Shown one piece after another: positions 1 through 12,720 of a stretch of DNA of 38,461 nucleotides. Each line of letters starts with the position of its first letter. Position 1 is the first letter of the stretch. The position numbers and the translations under genes were made by a program. The notes below the pieces were generated by a model. That model saw nothing but the letters and a program-made list of their open reading frames with translations. It was not told the DNA's origin and did no database searches. The stretch is from Nemertoderma westbladi (lineage: Eukaryota; Xenacoelomorpha; Nemertodermatida; Nemertodermatidae), in NCBI GenBank assembly GCA_032718475.1, contig JAUCBJ010000016.1, positions 1 through 38,461 on the forward strand, read 5' to 3'.

Positions 1-67
1 AGAAGACATCTTAATTTGGTGGGTTAAACTGCCAAAGGTCTGAAAGCGCGAACAATTACTGTAGTAA

Positions 68-144
68 TAATTTATATTAATTAATAAAAAATAATTATTG
101 AATTGCCAATTCAATAATTATTTTTTATTAATTAATATAAATTA
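68..144. repeat. Near-perfect AT-rich palindrome, 38-bp arms
   Basis: Positions 68-105 are the exact reverse complement of 107-144, separated by one C at 106. The arms are almost pure A/T (for example TTATATTAATTAATAA). The pairing resumes further out (CTGTA on the left, TACAG on the right) after a small insertion on the left. Such a sequence can extrude as a cruciform. It could be a small MITE or a chance product of AT-rich sequence. No coding potential is visible. Confidence 0.85.
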
Positions 145-365
145 CAGTATAATAATACATTATTTAATAAATAATAATAATTAATATAAATAATAAATTA
201 ATAAAATAATTTAATAAATTATTATATGAATTATTTACATCTGTTCTTGCACTCGGTAAATTAAATGCCTCGAGAATAGTGAAAATAAGTTATACTTTTT
301 TCCCTATATAATAGGTGTAATTTTATTCTTAAAATGGTACTATTTTGTTGCTCAATTCTTCAGAT

Positions 366-450
366 GGGGGGGGGGGGGGGGGGGGGGAACTGGACGCAAT
401 AAAAATTCATCCCCCTCCAGGGGAAATTTGACGCAAATAACAGCTGAATA
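366..450. repeat. G22 homopolymer followed by dispersed repeat fragment
   Basis: A run of 22 G (366-387) is followed by sequence that matches, in inverted orientation, the DNA flanking the C18 tract at 22235-22300. The shared words include CTCCAGG and GACGCAAATAACAGCT. Both loci have the homopolymer at the same relative position, so the tract appears to be part of an old interspersed repeat and not an isolated microsatellite. No gene is visible in 145-660. Confidence 0.6.
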
Positions 451-660
451 AAATAACGTGCCACTGTAGCCTGCGCCTTTCCCTAAATTGAGAATTTAAC
501 ATTGAGGCGGGATATTAATTCGCCAAGATTGGATTTACGTCCAGTTTCCACCCCTGTCTCCAATTCTTTAATAAAAGATACAGCGATATTATAGTGTTAC
601 AAAATAAATTGAAGTGCTAAAAAAACTGAATAGTTACTGCAATTCAAATTACTGCACTCT

Positions 661-900
661 TCAACTCCTGATGCTACCTTCTCAATGTTAAATCATTTTT
701 AGTGTTCTTTAATAATTATTACGTAGCTAAAGAGCCGCTTAATTAACTTAATAAAAATTAACTGCTCAAATTACGTGCAAACCTTTGCTACGCCGATGCT
801 CTACCACATAAACCATGAAACCACATATTTATAAGAAATTCCACGAAAAATAGTTTAATTTACTTTTTTTGCAGGGGAAAAAAGTAAAATCAATGTGAAT
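661..900. repeat. Dispersed repeat fragment, copy A
   Basis: This stretch is clearly related to 33640-33935 in the same orientation. Shared segments include CTCCTGA, AGAGCCGCTTAA, CTCAAATTACGTGCAAACCTT against CTCAAATTACTTGCAAACCTT, GATGCTCT, and TAAGAAATTCCAC followed by AAAAATA. Indels of 10-60 bp separate the copies. It is probably a fragment of an unidentified transposable element. In both places it lies next to a copy of the foldback element. The short frame on the minus strand at 829-1017 shows no recognisable domain. Confidence 0.6.
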
Positions 901-1021
901 CTTACGGGTTTCTTTTCTCCTGTGGGAAAAAAGTGAGACTTGTTCTCCCGATGTTAAAGACGGACGGCCGCCAGACGAAGACGCTGGAGGGAAGTTAATT
1001 CTCGATCTGATGTTCATACTC

Positions 1022-1078
1022 TAATCTATTATTTGGCGTATTATATTGGCTTATAATATATTTTAACGCACTCTATTA
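1022..1078. repeat. Left-edge divergent satellite unit
   Basis: This is recognisable as a satellite unit but differs from the interior consensus: GGCTTATAAT in place of GGTTTGTATT, and AACGCACTC in place of AACGCAATC. The same differences occur in the last unit at the far right edge (about 19750-19793). It is separated from the main array by the foldback insertion at 1079-1872. Confidence 0.8.
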
Positions 1079-1872
1079 CACCATGTCCCAGAATAGTGTC
1101 ATAATTCAGTGACACCCCACCCCCCCCCCCCTAATTTTTCTACAAATCTTAATGAGATTGCATGAAATTTGAAACAGAGATAGTTTCACCTCCCGACCAC
1201 TGACTGGGCAAGCCAGAATTTTTATTTTTGCTTTCAATCTTTAGCTACAAGCATTTAAAAAAAGTGTCTCACGCGATATTACACCAGTTACACCGCAGTT
1301 ATTCTTCTACCTTATAGCTGTTTGTTGGTACCAATGGAAAGCTGGCCCTGCAAGGATTTCAAATATGTAACACAATTTGAATTTCGTTGAAAAATAGCTA
1401 AGATATGGGCGTTCAAAGGTTGCATGGTTATGCACCTGCGCGAGGCTATTTTATTCTATTATATTTTGTTTATCCAAATACGTAGCTGGGCAACAATGCA
1501 GTACATCTTTAATCATACTATTACGTAGCTATTCATACAATTCATACATTTAAAAAATGTTCCAGAATATTGTTTATTTATTAATAGAATAAAATAGCCT
1601 CGCGTCATTGCAAAACCATAACTGCACTATAAGGTAGAACAATAACTACGGTGTAACTGGTGAAATATTGCTGGAGACACTTTTTTAAACGCTTGTAGCT
1701 AAAGATTGAAAGCAAAAATAAAAATTCTGGCTCACCCAGTCAGTATCGGGAGGTGAAACTATCTCTGTTTCAAATTTCATGCAATCTAATTAAGATTTGT
1801 AGAAAAATTAGGGGGCGGGGGGGGGGGGGGGGCGTGTCACTGAATTACGACACTATATTCTGGGACATGGTG
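1079..1872. mobile_element. Foldback (long inverted repeat) DNA element with TA duplication
   Basis: A 794-bp element made almost wholly of two inverted arms. It starts CACCATGTCCCAGAATA and ends with the reverse complement. It is flanked by TA on both sides (1077-1078 and 1873-1874), which suggests a Tc1/mariner-like TA target site. Each arm carries a C/G homopolymer about 40 bp from its tip (C12 at 1120-1131; G16 at 1817-1832). The right arm lacks about 110 bp present in the left arm (left 1315-1430). The centre, about 1480-1560, is unpaired. There is no transposase, so it is a non-autonomous element. A second copy, split by a LINE, lies at 30203-33619. Confidence 0.8.
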
Positions 1873-4800
1873 TATTATATTTGGTTTTTATTTTTATCTT
1901 AACGCAATCTATTATTTGGTGTATTATATTTGGTTTGTATTTTTATCTTAACGCAATCTATTATTTGGTGTATTATATTTGGTTTATATTTTTATCTTAA
2001 CGCAATCTATTATTTGGTGTATTATATTTGGTTTGTATTTTTATCTTAACGCAATCTATTACTTGGTGTATTATATTTGGTTTGTATTTTTATCTTAACG
2101 CAATCTATTACTTGGTGTATTATATTTGGTTTATATTTTTATCTTAACGCAATCCATTATTTGGCGTATTATAATTGGTTTATATTTTTATCTTAAAGCA
2201 ATCTATTATTTGGTGTATTATATTTGGTTTGTATTTTTATCTTAACGCAATCTATTATTTGGTGTATTATATTTGGTTTATATTTTTATCTTAACGCAAT
2301 CTATTATTTGGCGTATTATATTTGGTTTATATTTTTATCTTAACGCAATCTATTATTTGGTGTATTATATTTGGTTTGTATTTTTATCTTAACGCAATCT
2401 ATTATTTGGTGTATTATATTTGGTTTATATTTTTATCTTAACGCAATCTATTATTTGGCGTATTATATTTGGTTTATATTTTTATCTTAACGCAATCTAT
2501 TATTTGGCGTATTATATTTGGTTTATATTTTTATCTTAATGCAATCTATTATTTGGCGTATTATATTTGGTTTATATTTTTATCTTAACGCAATCTATTA
2601 TTTGGCGTATTATATTTGGTTTGTATTTTTATCTTAACGCAATCTATTATTTGGTGTATTATATTTGGTTTATATTTTTATCTTAACGCAATCTATTATT
2701 TGGCGTATTATATTTGGTTTATATTTTTATCTTAACGCAATCTATTATTTGGCGTATTATATTTGGTTTGTATTTTTATCTTAACGCAATCTATTATTTG
2801 GTGTATTATATTTGGTTTGTATTTTTATCTTAACGCAATCTATTATTTGGTGTATTATATTTGGTTTGTATTTTTATCTTAACGCAATCGATTATTTGGC
2901 GTATTATATTTGGTTTGTATTTTTATCTTAACGCAATCTATTATTTGGTGTATTATATTTGGTTTGTATTTTTATCTTAACGCAATCTATTATTTGGCGT
3001 ATTATATTTGGTTTATATTTTTATCTTAACGCAATCTATTATTTGGCGTATTATATTTGGTTTGTATTTTTATCTTAACGCAATCTATTATTTGGTGTAT
3101 TATATTTGGTTTGTATTTTTATCTTAACGCAATCTATTATTTGGTGTATTATATTTGGTTTGTATTTTTATCTTAACGCAATCGATTATTTGGTGTATTA
3201 TATTTGGTTTATATTTTTATCTTAACGCAATCTATTATTTGGTGTATTATATTTGGTTTGTATTTTTATCTTAACGCAATCGATTATTTGGTGTATTATA
3301 TTTGGTTTGTATTTTTATCTTAACACAATCTATTATTTGGCGTATTATATTTGGTTTGTATTTTTATCTTAACGCAATCTATTATTTGGTGTATTATATT
3401 TGGTTTGTATTTTTATCTTAACGCAATCTATTACTTGGTGTATTATATTTGGTTTATATTTTTATCTTAACGCAATCTATTATTTGGTGTATTATATTTG
3501 GTTTGTATTTTTATCTTAACGCAATCTATTATTTGGCGTATTATATTTGGTTTGTATTTTTATCTTAACGCAATCTATTATTTGGTGTATTATATTTGGT
3601 TTGTATTTTTATCTTAACGCAATCTATTACTTGGTGTATTATATTTGGTTTGTATTTTTATCTTAACGCAATCTATTATTTGGTGTATTATATTTGGTTT
3701 GTATTTTTATCTTAACGCAATCTATTATTTGGTGTATTATATTTGGTTTATATTTTTATCTTAACGCAATCTATTATTTGGTGTATTATATTTGGTTTGT
3801 ATTTTTATCTTAACGCAATCTATTATTTGGCGTATTATATTTGGTTTGTATTTTTATCTTAATGCAATCTATTATTTGGTGTATTATATTTGGTTTGTAT
3901 TTTTATCTTAACGCAATCTATTATTTGGTGTATTATATTTGGTTTGTATTTTTATCTTAACGCAATCTATTATTTGGTGTATTATATTTGGTTTATATTT
4001 TTATCTTAAAGCAATCTATTATTTGGTGTATTATATTTGGTTTATATTTTTATCTTAACACAATCTATTATTTGGTGTATTATATTTGGTTTGTATTTTT
4101 ATCTTAACGCAATCTATTATTTGGCGTATTATATTTGGTTTATATTTTTATCTTAACGCAATCTATTATTTGGTGTATTATATTTGGTTTGTATTTTTAT
4201 CTTAACGCAATCTATTATTTGGCGTATTATATTTGGTTTGTATTTTTATCTTAACGCAATCGATTATTTGGTGTATTATATTTGGTTTGTATTTTTATCT
4301 TAACGCAATCTATTATTTGGCGTATTATATTTGGTTTGTATTTTTATCTTAACGCAATTGATTATTTGGTGTATTATATTTGGTTTGTATTTTTATCTTA
4401 ACGCAATCTATTATTTGGCGTATTATATTTGGTTTGTATTTTTATCTTAACGCAATCTATTATTTGGCGTATTATATTTGGTTTGTATTTTTATCTTAAC
4501 GCAATCGATTATTTGGTGTATTATATTTGGTTTATATTTTTATCTTAACGCAATCTATTATTTGGTGTATTATATTTGGTTTGTATTTTTATCTTAACGC
4601 AATCGATTATTTGGTGTATTATATTTGGTTTGTATTTTTATCGTAACGCAATCTATTATTTGGCGTATTATATTTGGTTTATATTTTTATCTTAACACAA
4701 TCTATTATTTGGTGTATTATATTTGGTTTGTATTTTTATCTTAACGCAATCTATTATTTGGCGTATTATATTTGGTTTGTATTTTTATCTTAACGCAATC

Positions 4801-6437
4801 TATTATTTGGTGTATTATATTTGGTTTGTATTTTTATCTTAACGCAATCTATTATTTGGTGTATTATATTTGGTTTGTATTTTTATCTTAACGCAATCTA
4901 TTATTTGGCGTATTATATTTGGTTTGTATTTTTATCTTAACGCAATCTATTATTTGGCGTATTATATTTGGTTTGTATTTTTATCTTAACGCAATCTATT
5001 ATTTGGCGTATTATATTTGGTTTATATTTTTATCTTAACGCAATCTATTATTTGGTGTATTATATTTGGTTTGTATTTTTATCTTAACGCAATCTATTAT
5101 TTGGCGTATTATATTTGGTTTGTATTTTTATCTTAACGCAATCTATTATTTGGTGTATTATATTTGGTTTGTATTTTTATCTTAACGCAATCTATTATTT
5201 GGTGTATTATATTTGGTTTGTATTTTTATCTTAACGCAATCTATTATTTGGCGTATTATATTTGGTTTGTATTTTTATCTTAACGCAATCTATTATTTGG
5301 CGTATTATATTTGGTTTGTATTTTTATCTTAACGCAATCTATTATTTGGTGTATTATATTTGGTTTGTATTTTTATCTTAACGCAATCTATTATTTGGTG
5401 TATTATATTTGGCTTGTATTTTTATCTTAACGCAATCTATTATTTGGTGTATTATATTTGGTTTATATTTTTATCTTAACGCAATCTATTATTTTGTGTA
5501 TTATATTTGGTTTGTATTTTTATCTTAACGCAATCTATTATTTGGTGTATTATATTTGGTTTATATTTTTATCTTAACGCGATCTATTATTTGGCGTATT
5601 ATATTTGGTTTGTATTTTTATCTTAACGCAATCTATTATTTGGCGTATTATATTTGGTTTGTATTTTTATCTTAACGCAATCGATTATTTGGTGTATTAT
5701 ATTTGGTTTATATTTTTATCTTAACGCAATCTATTATTTGGTGTATTATATTTGGTTTGTATTTTTATCTTAACGCAATCGATTATTTGGTGTATTATAT
5801 TTGGTTTATATTTTTATCTTAACGCAATCTATTATTTGGCGTATTATATTTGGTTTGTATTTTTATCTTAACGCAATAGATTATTTGGTGTATTATATTT
5901 GGTTTGTATTTTTATCTTAACGCAATCTATTATTTGGCGTATTATATTTGGTTTATATTTTTATCTTAACGCAATCTATTATTTGGTGTATTATATTTGG
6001 TTTGTATTTTTATCTTAACGCAATCTATTATTTGGCGTATTATATTTGGTTTGTATTTTTATCTTAACGCAATCTATTATTTGGTGTATTATATTTGGTT
6101 TGTATTTTTATCTTAACGCAATCTATTATTTGGCGTATTATATTTGGTTTGTATTTTTATCTTAACGCAATCTATTATTTGGCGTATTATATTTGGTTTA
6201 TATTTTTATCTTAACGCAATCTATTATTTGGTGTATTATATTTGGTTTGTATTTTTATATTAACGCAATCTATTATTTGGCGTATTATATTTGGTTTGTA
6301 TTTTTATCTTAACGCAATCTATTATTTGGTGTATTATATTTGGTTTGTATTTTTATCTTAACGCAATCTATTATTTGGTGTATTATATTTGGTTTGTATT
6401 TTTATCTTAACGCAATCTATTATTTGGCGTATTATAT

Positions 6438-7683
6438 TTGGTTTATATTTTTATCTTAACGCAATCTATTATTTGGTGTATTATATTTGGTTTGTATTTT
6501 TATCTTAACGCAATCTATTATTTGGTGTATTATATTAGGTTTGTATTTTTAATCTTAACACAATCTATTACTTGGTGTATTATATTTGGTTTGTATTTTT
6601 ATCTTAACGCAATCTATTATTTGGGTATTATATTTGGTTTATATTTTTATCTTAACGCAATCTATTATTTGGTGTATTATATTTGGTTTGTATTTTTATC
6701 TTAACGCAATCTATTATTTGGCGTATTATATTTGGTTTGTATTTTTATCTTAACGCAATCTATTATTTGGTGTATTATATTTGGTTTGTATTTTTATCTT
6801 AACGCAATCTATTATTTGGTGTATTATATTTGGTTTATATTTTTATCTTAACGCAATCTATTATTTGGTGTATTATATTTGGTTTGTATTTTTATCTTAA
6901 CGCAATCTATTATTTGGTGTATTATATTTGGTTTGTATTTTTATCTTAACGCAATCTATTATTTGGGTATTATATTTGGTTTATATTTTTATCTTAACGC
7001 AATCTATTATTTGGTGTATTATATTTGGTTTGTATTTTTATCTTAACGCAATCTATTATTTGGTGTATTATATTTGGTTTATATTTTTATCTTAACGCAA
7101 TCTATTATTTGGTGTATTATATTTGGTTTATATTTTTATCTTAACGCAATCTATTATTTGGTGTATTATATTTGGTTTGTATTTTTATCTTAAAGCAATC
7201 TATTATTTGGTGTATTATATTTGGTTTATATTTTTAGCTTAACGCAATCTATTATTTGGTGTATTATATTTGGTTTGTATTTTTATCTTAACGCAATCTA
7301 TTATTTGGCGTATTATATTTGGTTTGTATTTTTATCTTAACGCAATCTATTACTTGGTGTATTATATTTGGTTTATATTTTTATCTTAACGCAATCTATT
7401 ATTTGGTGTATTATATTTGGTTTGTATTTTTATCTTAACGCAATCTATTATTTGGTGTATTATATTTGGTTTGTATTTTTATCTTAACGCAATCTATTAT
7501 TTGGTGTATTATATTTGGTTTGTATTTTTAATCTTAACACAATCTATTACTTGGTGTATTATATTTGGTTTGTATTTTTATCTTAACGCAATCTATTATT
7601 TGGGTATTATATTTGGTTTATATTTTTATCTTAACGCAATCTATTATTTGGTGTATTATATTTGGTTTGTATTTTTATCTTAA
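6438..7683. repeat. Higher-order duplication zone 1 in the satellite (979 bp and 637 bp periods)
   Basis: The segment at 6438-6704 recurs almost exactly at 7417-7683, 979 bp away (20 units minus 1 bp). Rare variants confirm nested copying: the TTGGGTATT deletion occurs at 6621, 6963 and 7600 (steps of 342 and 637 bp), and the AAAGCAATC variant occurs near 7192 and 7829 (637 bp, 13 units). Confidence 0.75.
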
Positions 7684-10600
7684 CGCAATCTATTATTTGG
7701 TGTATTATATTTGGTTTATATTTTTATCTTAACGCAATCTATTATTTGGTGTATTATATTTGGTTTATATTTTTATCTTAACGCAATCTATTATTTGGTG
7801 TATTATATTTGGTTTGTATTTTTATCTTAAAGCAATCTATTATTTGGTGTATTATATTTGGTTTATATTTTTATCTTAATGCAATCTATTATTTGGTGTA
7901 TTATATTTGGTTTGTATTTTTATCTTAACGCAATCTATTATTTGGCGTATTATATTTGGTTTGTATTTTTATCTTAACGCAATCTATTACTTGGTGTATT
8001 ATATTTGGTTTATATTTTTATCTTAACGCAATCTATTATTTGGTGTATTATATTTGGTTTGTATTTTTATCTTAACGCAATCTATTATTTGGTGTATTAT
8101 ATTTGGTTTATATTTTTATCTTAACGCAATCTATTATTTGGTGTATTATATTTGCTTTATATTTTTATCTTAACGCAATCTATTATTTGGTGTATTATAT
8201 TTGGTTTGTATTTTTATCTTAACGCAATCGATTATTTGGTGTATTATATTTGGTTTGTATTTTTCTCTTAACGCAATCTATTACTTGGTGTATTATATTT
8301 GGTTTGTATTTTTATCTTAACGCAATCTATTACTTGGTGTATTATATTTGGTTTATATTTTTATCTTAACGCAATCTATTATTTGGTGTATTATATTTGG
8401 TTTGTATTTTTATCTTAACGCAATCTATTATTTGGTGTATTATATTTGGTTTGTATTTTTATCTTAACGCAATCTATTACTTGGTGTATTATATTTGGTT
8501 TGTATTTTTATCTTAACGCAATCTATTATTTGGCGTATTATATTTGGTTTGTATTTTTATCTTAACGCAATCTATTACTTGGTGTATTATATTTGGTTTA
8601 TATTTTTATCTTAACCAATCTATTATTTGGTGTATTATATTTGGTTTGTATTTTTATCTTAACGCAATCTATTACTTGGTGTATTATATTTGGTTTATAT
8701 TTTTATCTTAACGCAATCTATTATTTGGTGTATTATATTTGGTTTGTATTTTTATCTTAACGCAATCTATTATTTGGTGTATTATATTTGGTTTGTATTT
8801 TTATCTTAACGCAATCTATTACTTGGTGTATTATATTTGGTTTGTATTTTTATCTTAACGCAATCTATTATTTGGCGTATTATATTTGGTTTGTATTTTT
8901 ATCTTAACGCAATCTATTATTTGGTGTATTATATTTGGTTTGTATTTTTATCTTAACGCAATCTATTACTTGGTGTATTATATTTGGTTTATATTTTTAT
9001 CTTAACGCAATCTATTATTTGGTGTATTATATTTGGTTTATATTTTTATCTTAACGCAATCTATTATTTGGTGTATTATATTTGGTTTGTATTTTTATCT
9101 TAACGCAATCTATTATTTGGTGTATTATATTTGGTTTATATTTTTATCTTAACGCAATCTATTACTTGGTGTATTATATTTGGTTTGTATTTTTATCTTA
9201 ACACAATCTATTACTTGGTGTATTATATTTGGTTTGTATTTTTATCTTAACACAATCTATTACTTGGTGTATTATATTTGGTTTGTATTTTTATCTTAAC
9301 GCAATCTATTATTTGGCGTATTATATTTGGTTTGTATTTTTATCTTAACGCAATCTATTACTTGGTGTATTATATTTGGTTTGTATTTTTATCTTAACGC
9401 AATCTATTATTTGGCGTATTATATTTGGTTTGTATTTTTATCTTAACGCAATCTATTATTTGGTGTATTATATTTGGTTTATATTTTTATCTTAACGCAA
9501 TCTATTATTTGGTGTATTATATTTGGTTTGTATTTTTATCTTAACGCAATCTATTATTTGGCGTATTATATTTGGTTTGTATTTTTATCTTAACGCAATC
9601 TATTATTTGGCGTATTATATTTGGTTTGTATTTTTATCTTAACGCAATCTATTACTTGGTGTATTATATTTGGTTTATATTTTTATCTTAACGCAATCTA
9701 TTACTTGGTGTATTATATTTGGTTTGTATTTTTATCTTAACGCAATCTATTATTTGGCGTATTATATTTGGTTTATATTTTTATCTTAACGCAATCTATT
9801 ATTTGGTGTATTATATTTGGTTTGTATTTTTATCTTAACGCAATCTATTATTTGGTGTATTATATTTGGTTTGTATTTTTATCTTAACGCAATCTATTAC
9901 TTGGTGTATTATATTTGGTTTGTATTTTTATCTTAACGCAATCTATTATTTGGCGTATTATATTTGGTTTGTATTTTTATCTTAACGCAATCTATTACTT
10001 GGTGTATTATATTTGGTTTGTATTTTTATCTTAACGCAATCTATTACTTGGTGTATTATATTTGGTTTGTATTTTTATCTTAACGCAATCTATTACTTGG
10101 TGTATTATATTTGGTTTATATTTTTATCTTAACGCAATCTATTATTTGGTGTATTATATTTGGTTTGTATTTTTATCTTAACGCAGTCTATTATTTGGTG
10201 TATTATATTTGGTTTGTATTTTTATCTTAACGCAATCTATTATTTGGTGTATTATATTTGGTTTATATTTTTATCTTAACGCAATCTATTATTTGGTGTA
10301 TTATATTTGGTTTGTATTTTTATCTTAATGCAATCTATTACTTGGTGTATTATATTTGGTTTATATTTTTATCTTAACGCAATCTATTATTTGGTGTATT
10401 ATATTTGGTTTGTATTTTTATCTTAATGCAATCTATTACTTGGTGTATTATATTTGGTTTATATTTTTATCTTAACGCAATCTATTATTTGGCGTATTAT
10501 ATTTGGTTTATATTTTTATCTTAACGCAATCTATTATTTGGTGTATTATATTTGGTTTGTATTTTTATCTTAATGCAATCTATTACTTGGTGTATTATAT

Positions 10601-12720
10601 TTGGTTTATATTTTTATCTTAACGCAATCTATTATTTGGTGTATTATATTTGGTTTATATTTTTATCTTAACGCAATCTATTATTTGGTGTATTATATTT
10701 GGTTTGTATTTTTATCTTAACGCAATCTATTACTTGGTGTATTATATTTGGTTTGTATTTTTATCTTAATGCAATCTATTACTTGGTGTATTATATTTGG
10801 TTTATATTTTTATCTTAACGCAATCTATTATTTGGTGTATTATATTTGGTTTATATTTTTATCTTAACGCAATCTATTATTTGGTGTATTATATTTGGTT
10901 TATATTTTTATCTTAACGCAATCTATTATTTGGCGTATTATATTTGGTTTATATTTTTATCTTAACGCAATCTATTATTTGGTGTATTATATTTGGTTTG
11001 TATTTTTATCTTAACGCAATCTATTACTTGGTGTATTATATTTGGTTTGTATTTTTATCTTAATGCAATCTATTACTTGGTGTATTATATTTGGTTTATA
11101 TTTTTATCTTAATGCAATCTATTACTTGGTGTATTATATTTGGTTTATATTTTTATCTTAACGCAATCTATTATTTGGTGTATTATATTTGGTTTATATT
11201 TTTATCTTAACGCAATCTATTATTTGGTGTATTATATTTGGTTTGTATTTTTATCTTAACGCAATCTATTATTTGGTGTATTATATTTGGTTTATATTTT
11301 TATCTTAACGCAATCTATTATTTGGTGTATTATATTTGGTTTGTATTTTTATCTTAACGCAATCTATTATTTGGTGTATTATATTTGGTTTGTATTTTTA
11401 TCTTAACGCAATCTATTATTTGGTGTATTATATTTGGTTTGTATTTTTATCTTAACGCAATCTATTATTTGGTGTATTATATTTGGTTTGTATTTTTATC
11501 TTAACGCAATCTATTATTTGGTGTATTATATTTGGTTTGTATTTTTATCTTAACGCAATCTATTATTTGGTGTATTATATTTGGTTTGTATTTTTATCTT
11601 AACGCAATCTATTATTTGGTGTATTATATTTGGTTTGTATTTTTATCTTAACGCAATCTATTATTTGGTGTATTATATTTGGTTTGTATTTTTATCTTAA
11701 CGCAATCTATTATTTGGTGTATTATATTTGGTTTGTATTTTTATCTTAACACAATCTATTATTTGGTGTATTATATTTGGTTTATATTTTTATCTTAACG
11801 CAATCTATTACTTGGTGTATTATATTTGGTTTGTATTTTTATCTTAACGCAATCTATTATTTGGTGTATTATATTTGGTTTGTATTTTTATCTTAACGCA
11901 ATCTATTATTTGGTGTATTATATTTGGTTTGTATTTTTATCTTAACGCAATCTATTACTTGGTGTATTATATTTGGTTTATATTGTTATCTTAACGCAAT
12001 CTATTATTTGGTGTATTATATTTGGTTTATATTTTTATCTTAACGCAATCTATTATTTGGTGTATTATATTTGGTTTGTATTTTTATCTTAACGCAATCT
12101 ATTACTTGGTGTATTATATTTGGTTTATATTTTTATCTTAACGCAATCTATTACTTGGTGTATTATATTTGGTTTATATTTTTATCTTAACGCAATCTAT
12201 TATTTGGTGTATTATATTTGGTTTGTATTTTTATCTTAACGCAATCTATTACTTGGTGTATTATATTTGGTTTGTATTTTTATCTTAACGCAATCTATTA
12301 TTTGGTGTATTATATTTGGTTTGTATTTTTATCTTAACGCAATCTATTATTTGGTGTATTATATTTGGTTTGTATTTTTATCTTAACGCAATCTATTACT
12401 TGGTGTATTATATTTGGTTTGTATTTTTATCTTAACGCAATCTATTACTTGGTGTATTATATTTGGTTTATATTTTTATCTTAACGCAATCTATTATTTG
12501 GTGTATTATATTTGGTTTGTATTTTTATCTTAACACAATCTATTATTTGGTGTATTATATTTGGTTTATATTTTTATCTTAACGCAATCTATTATTTGGT
12601 GTATTATATTTGGTTTATATTTTTATCTTAACGCAATCTATTATTTGGTGTATTATATTTGGTTTATATTTTTATCTTAACGCAATCTATTATTTGGTGT
12701 ATTATATTTGGTTTATATTT

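Noticed and set aside
829-1017. 62-codon minus-strand frame
   Set aside because: No domain or splice context, and part of it lies in a dispersed repeat also found at 33640-33935.
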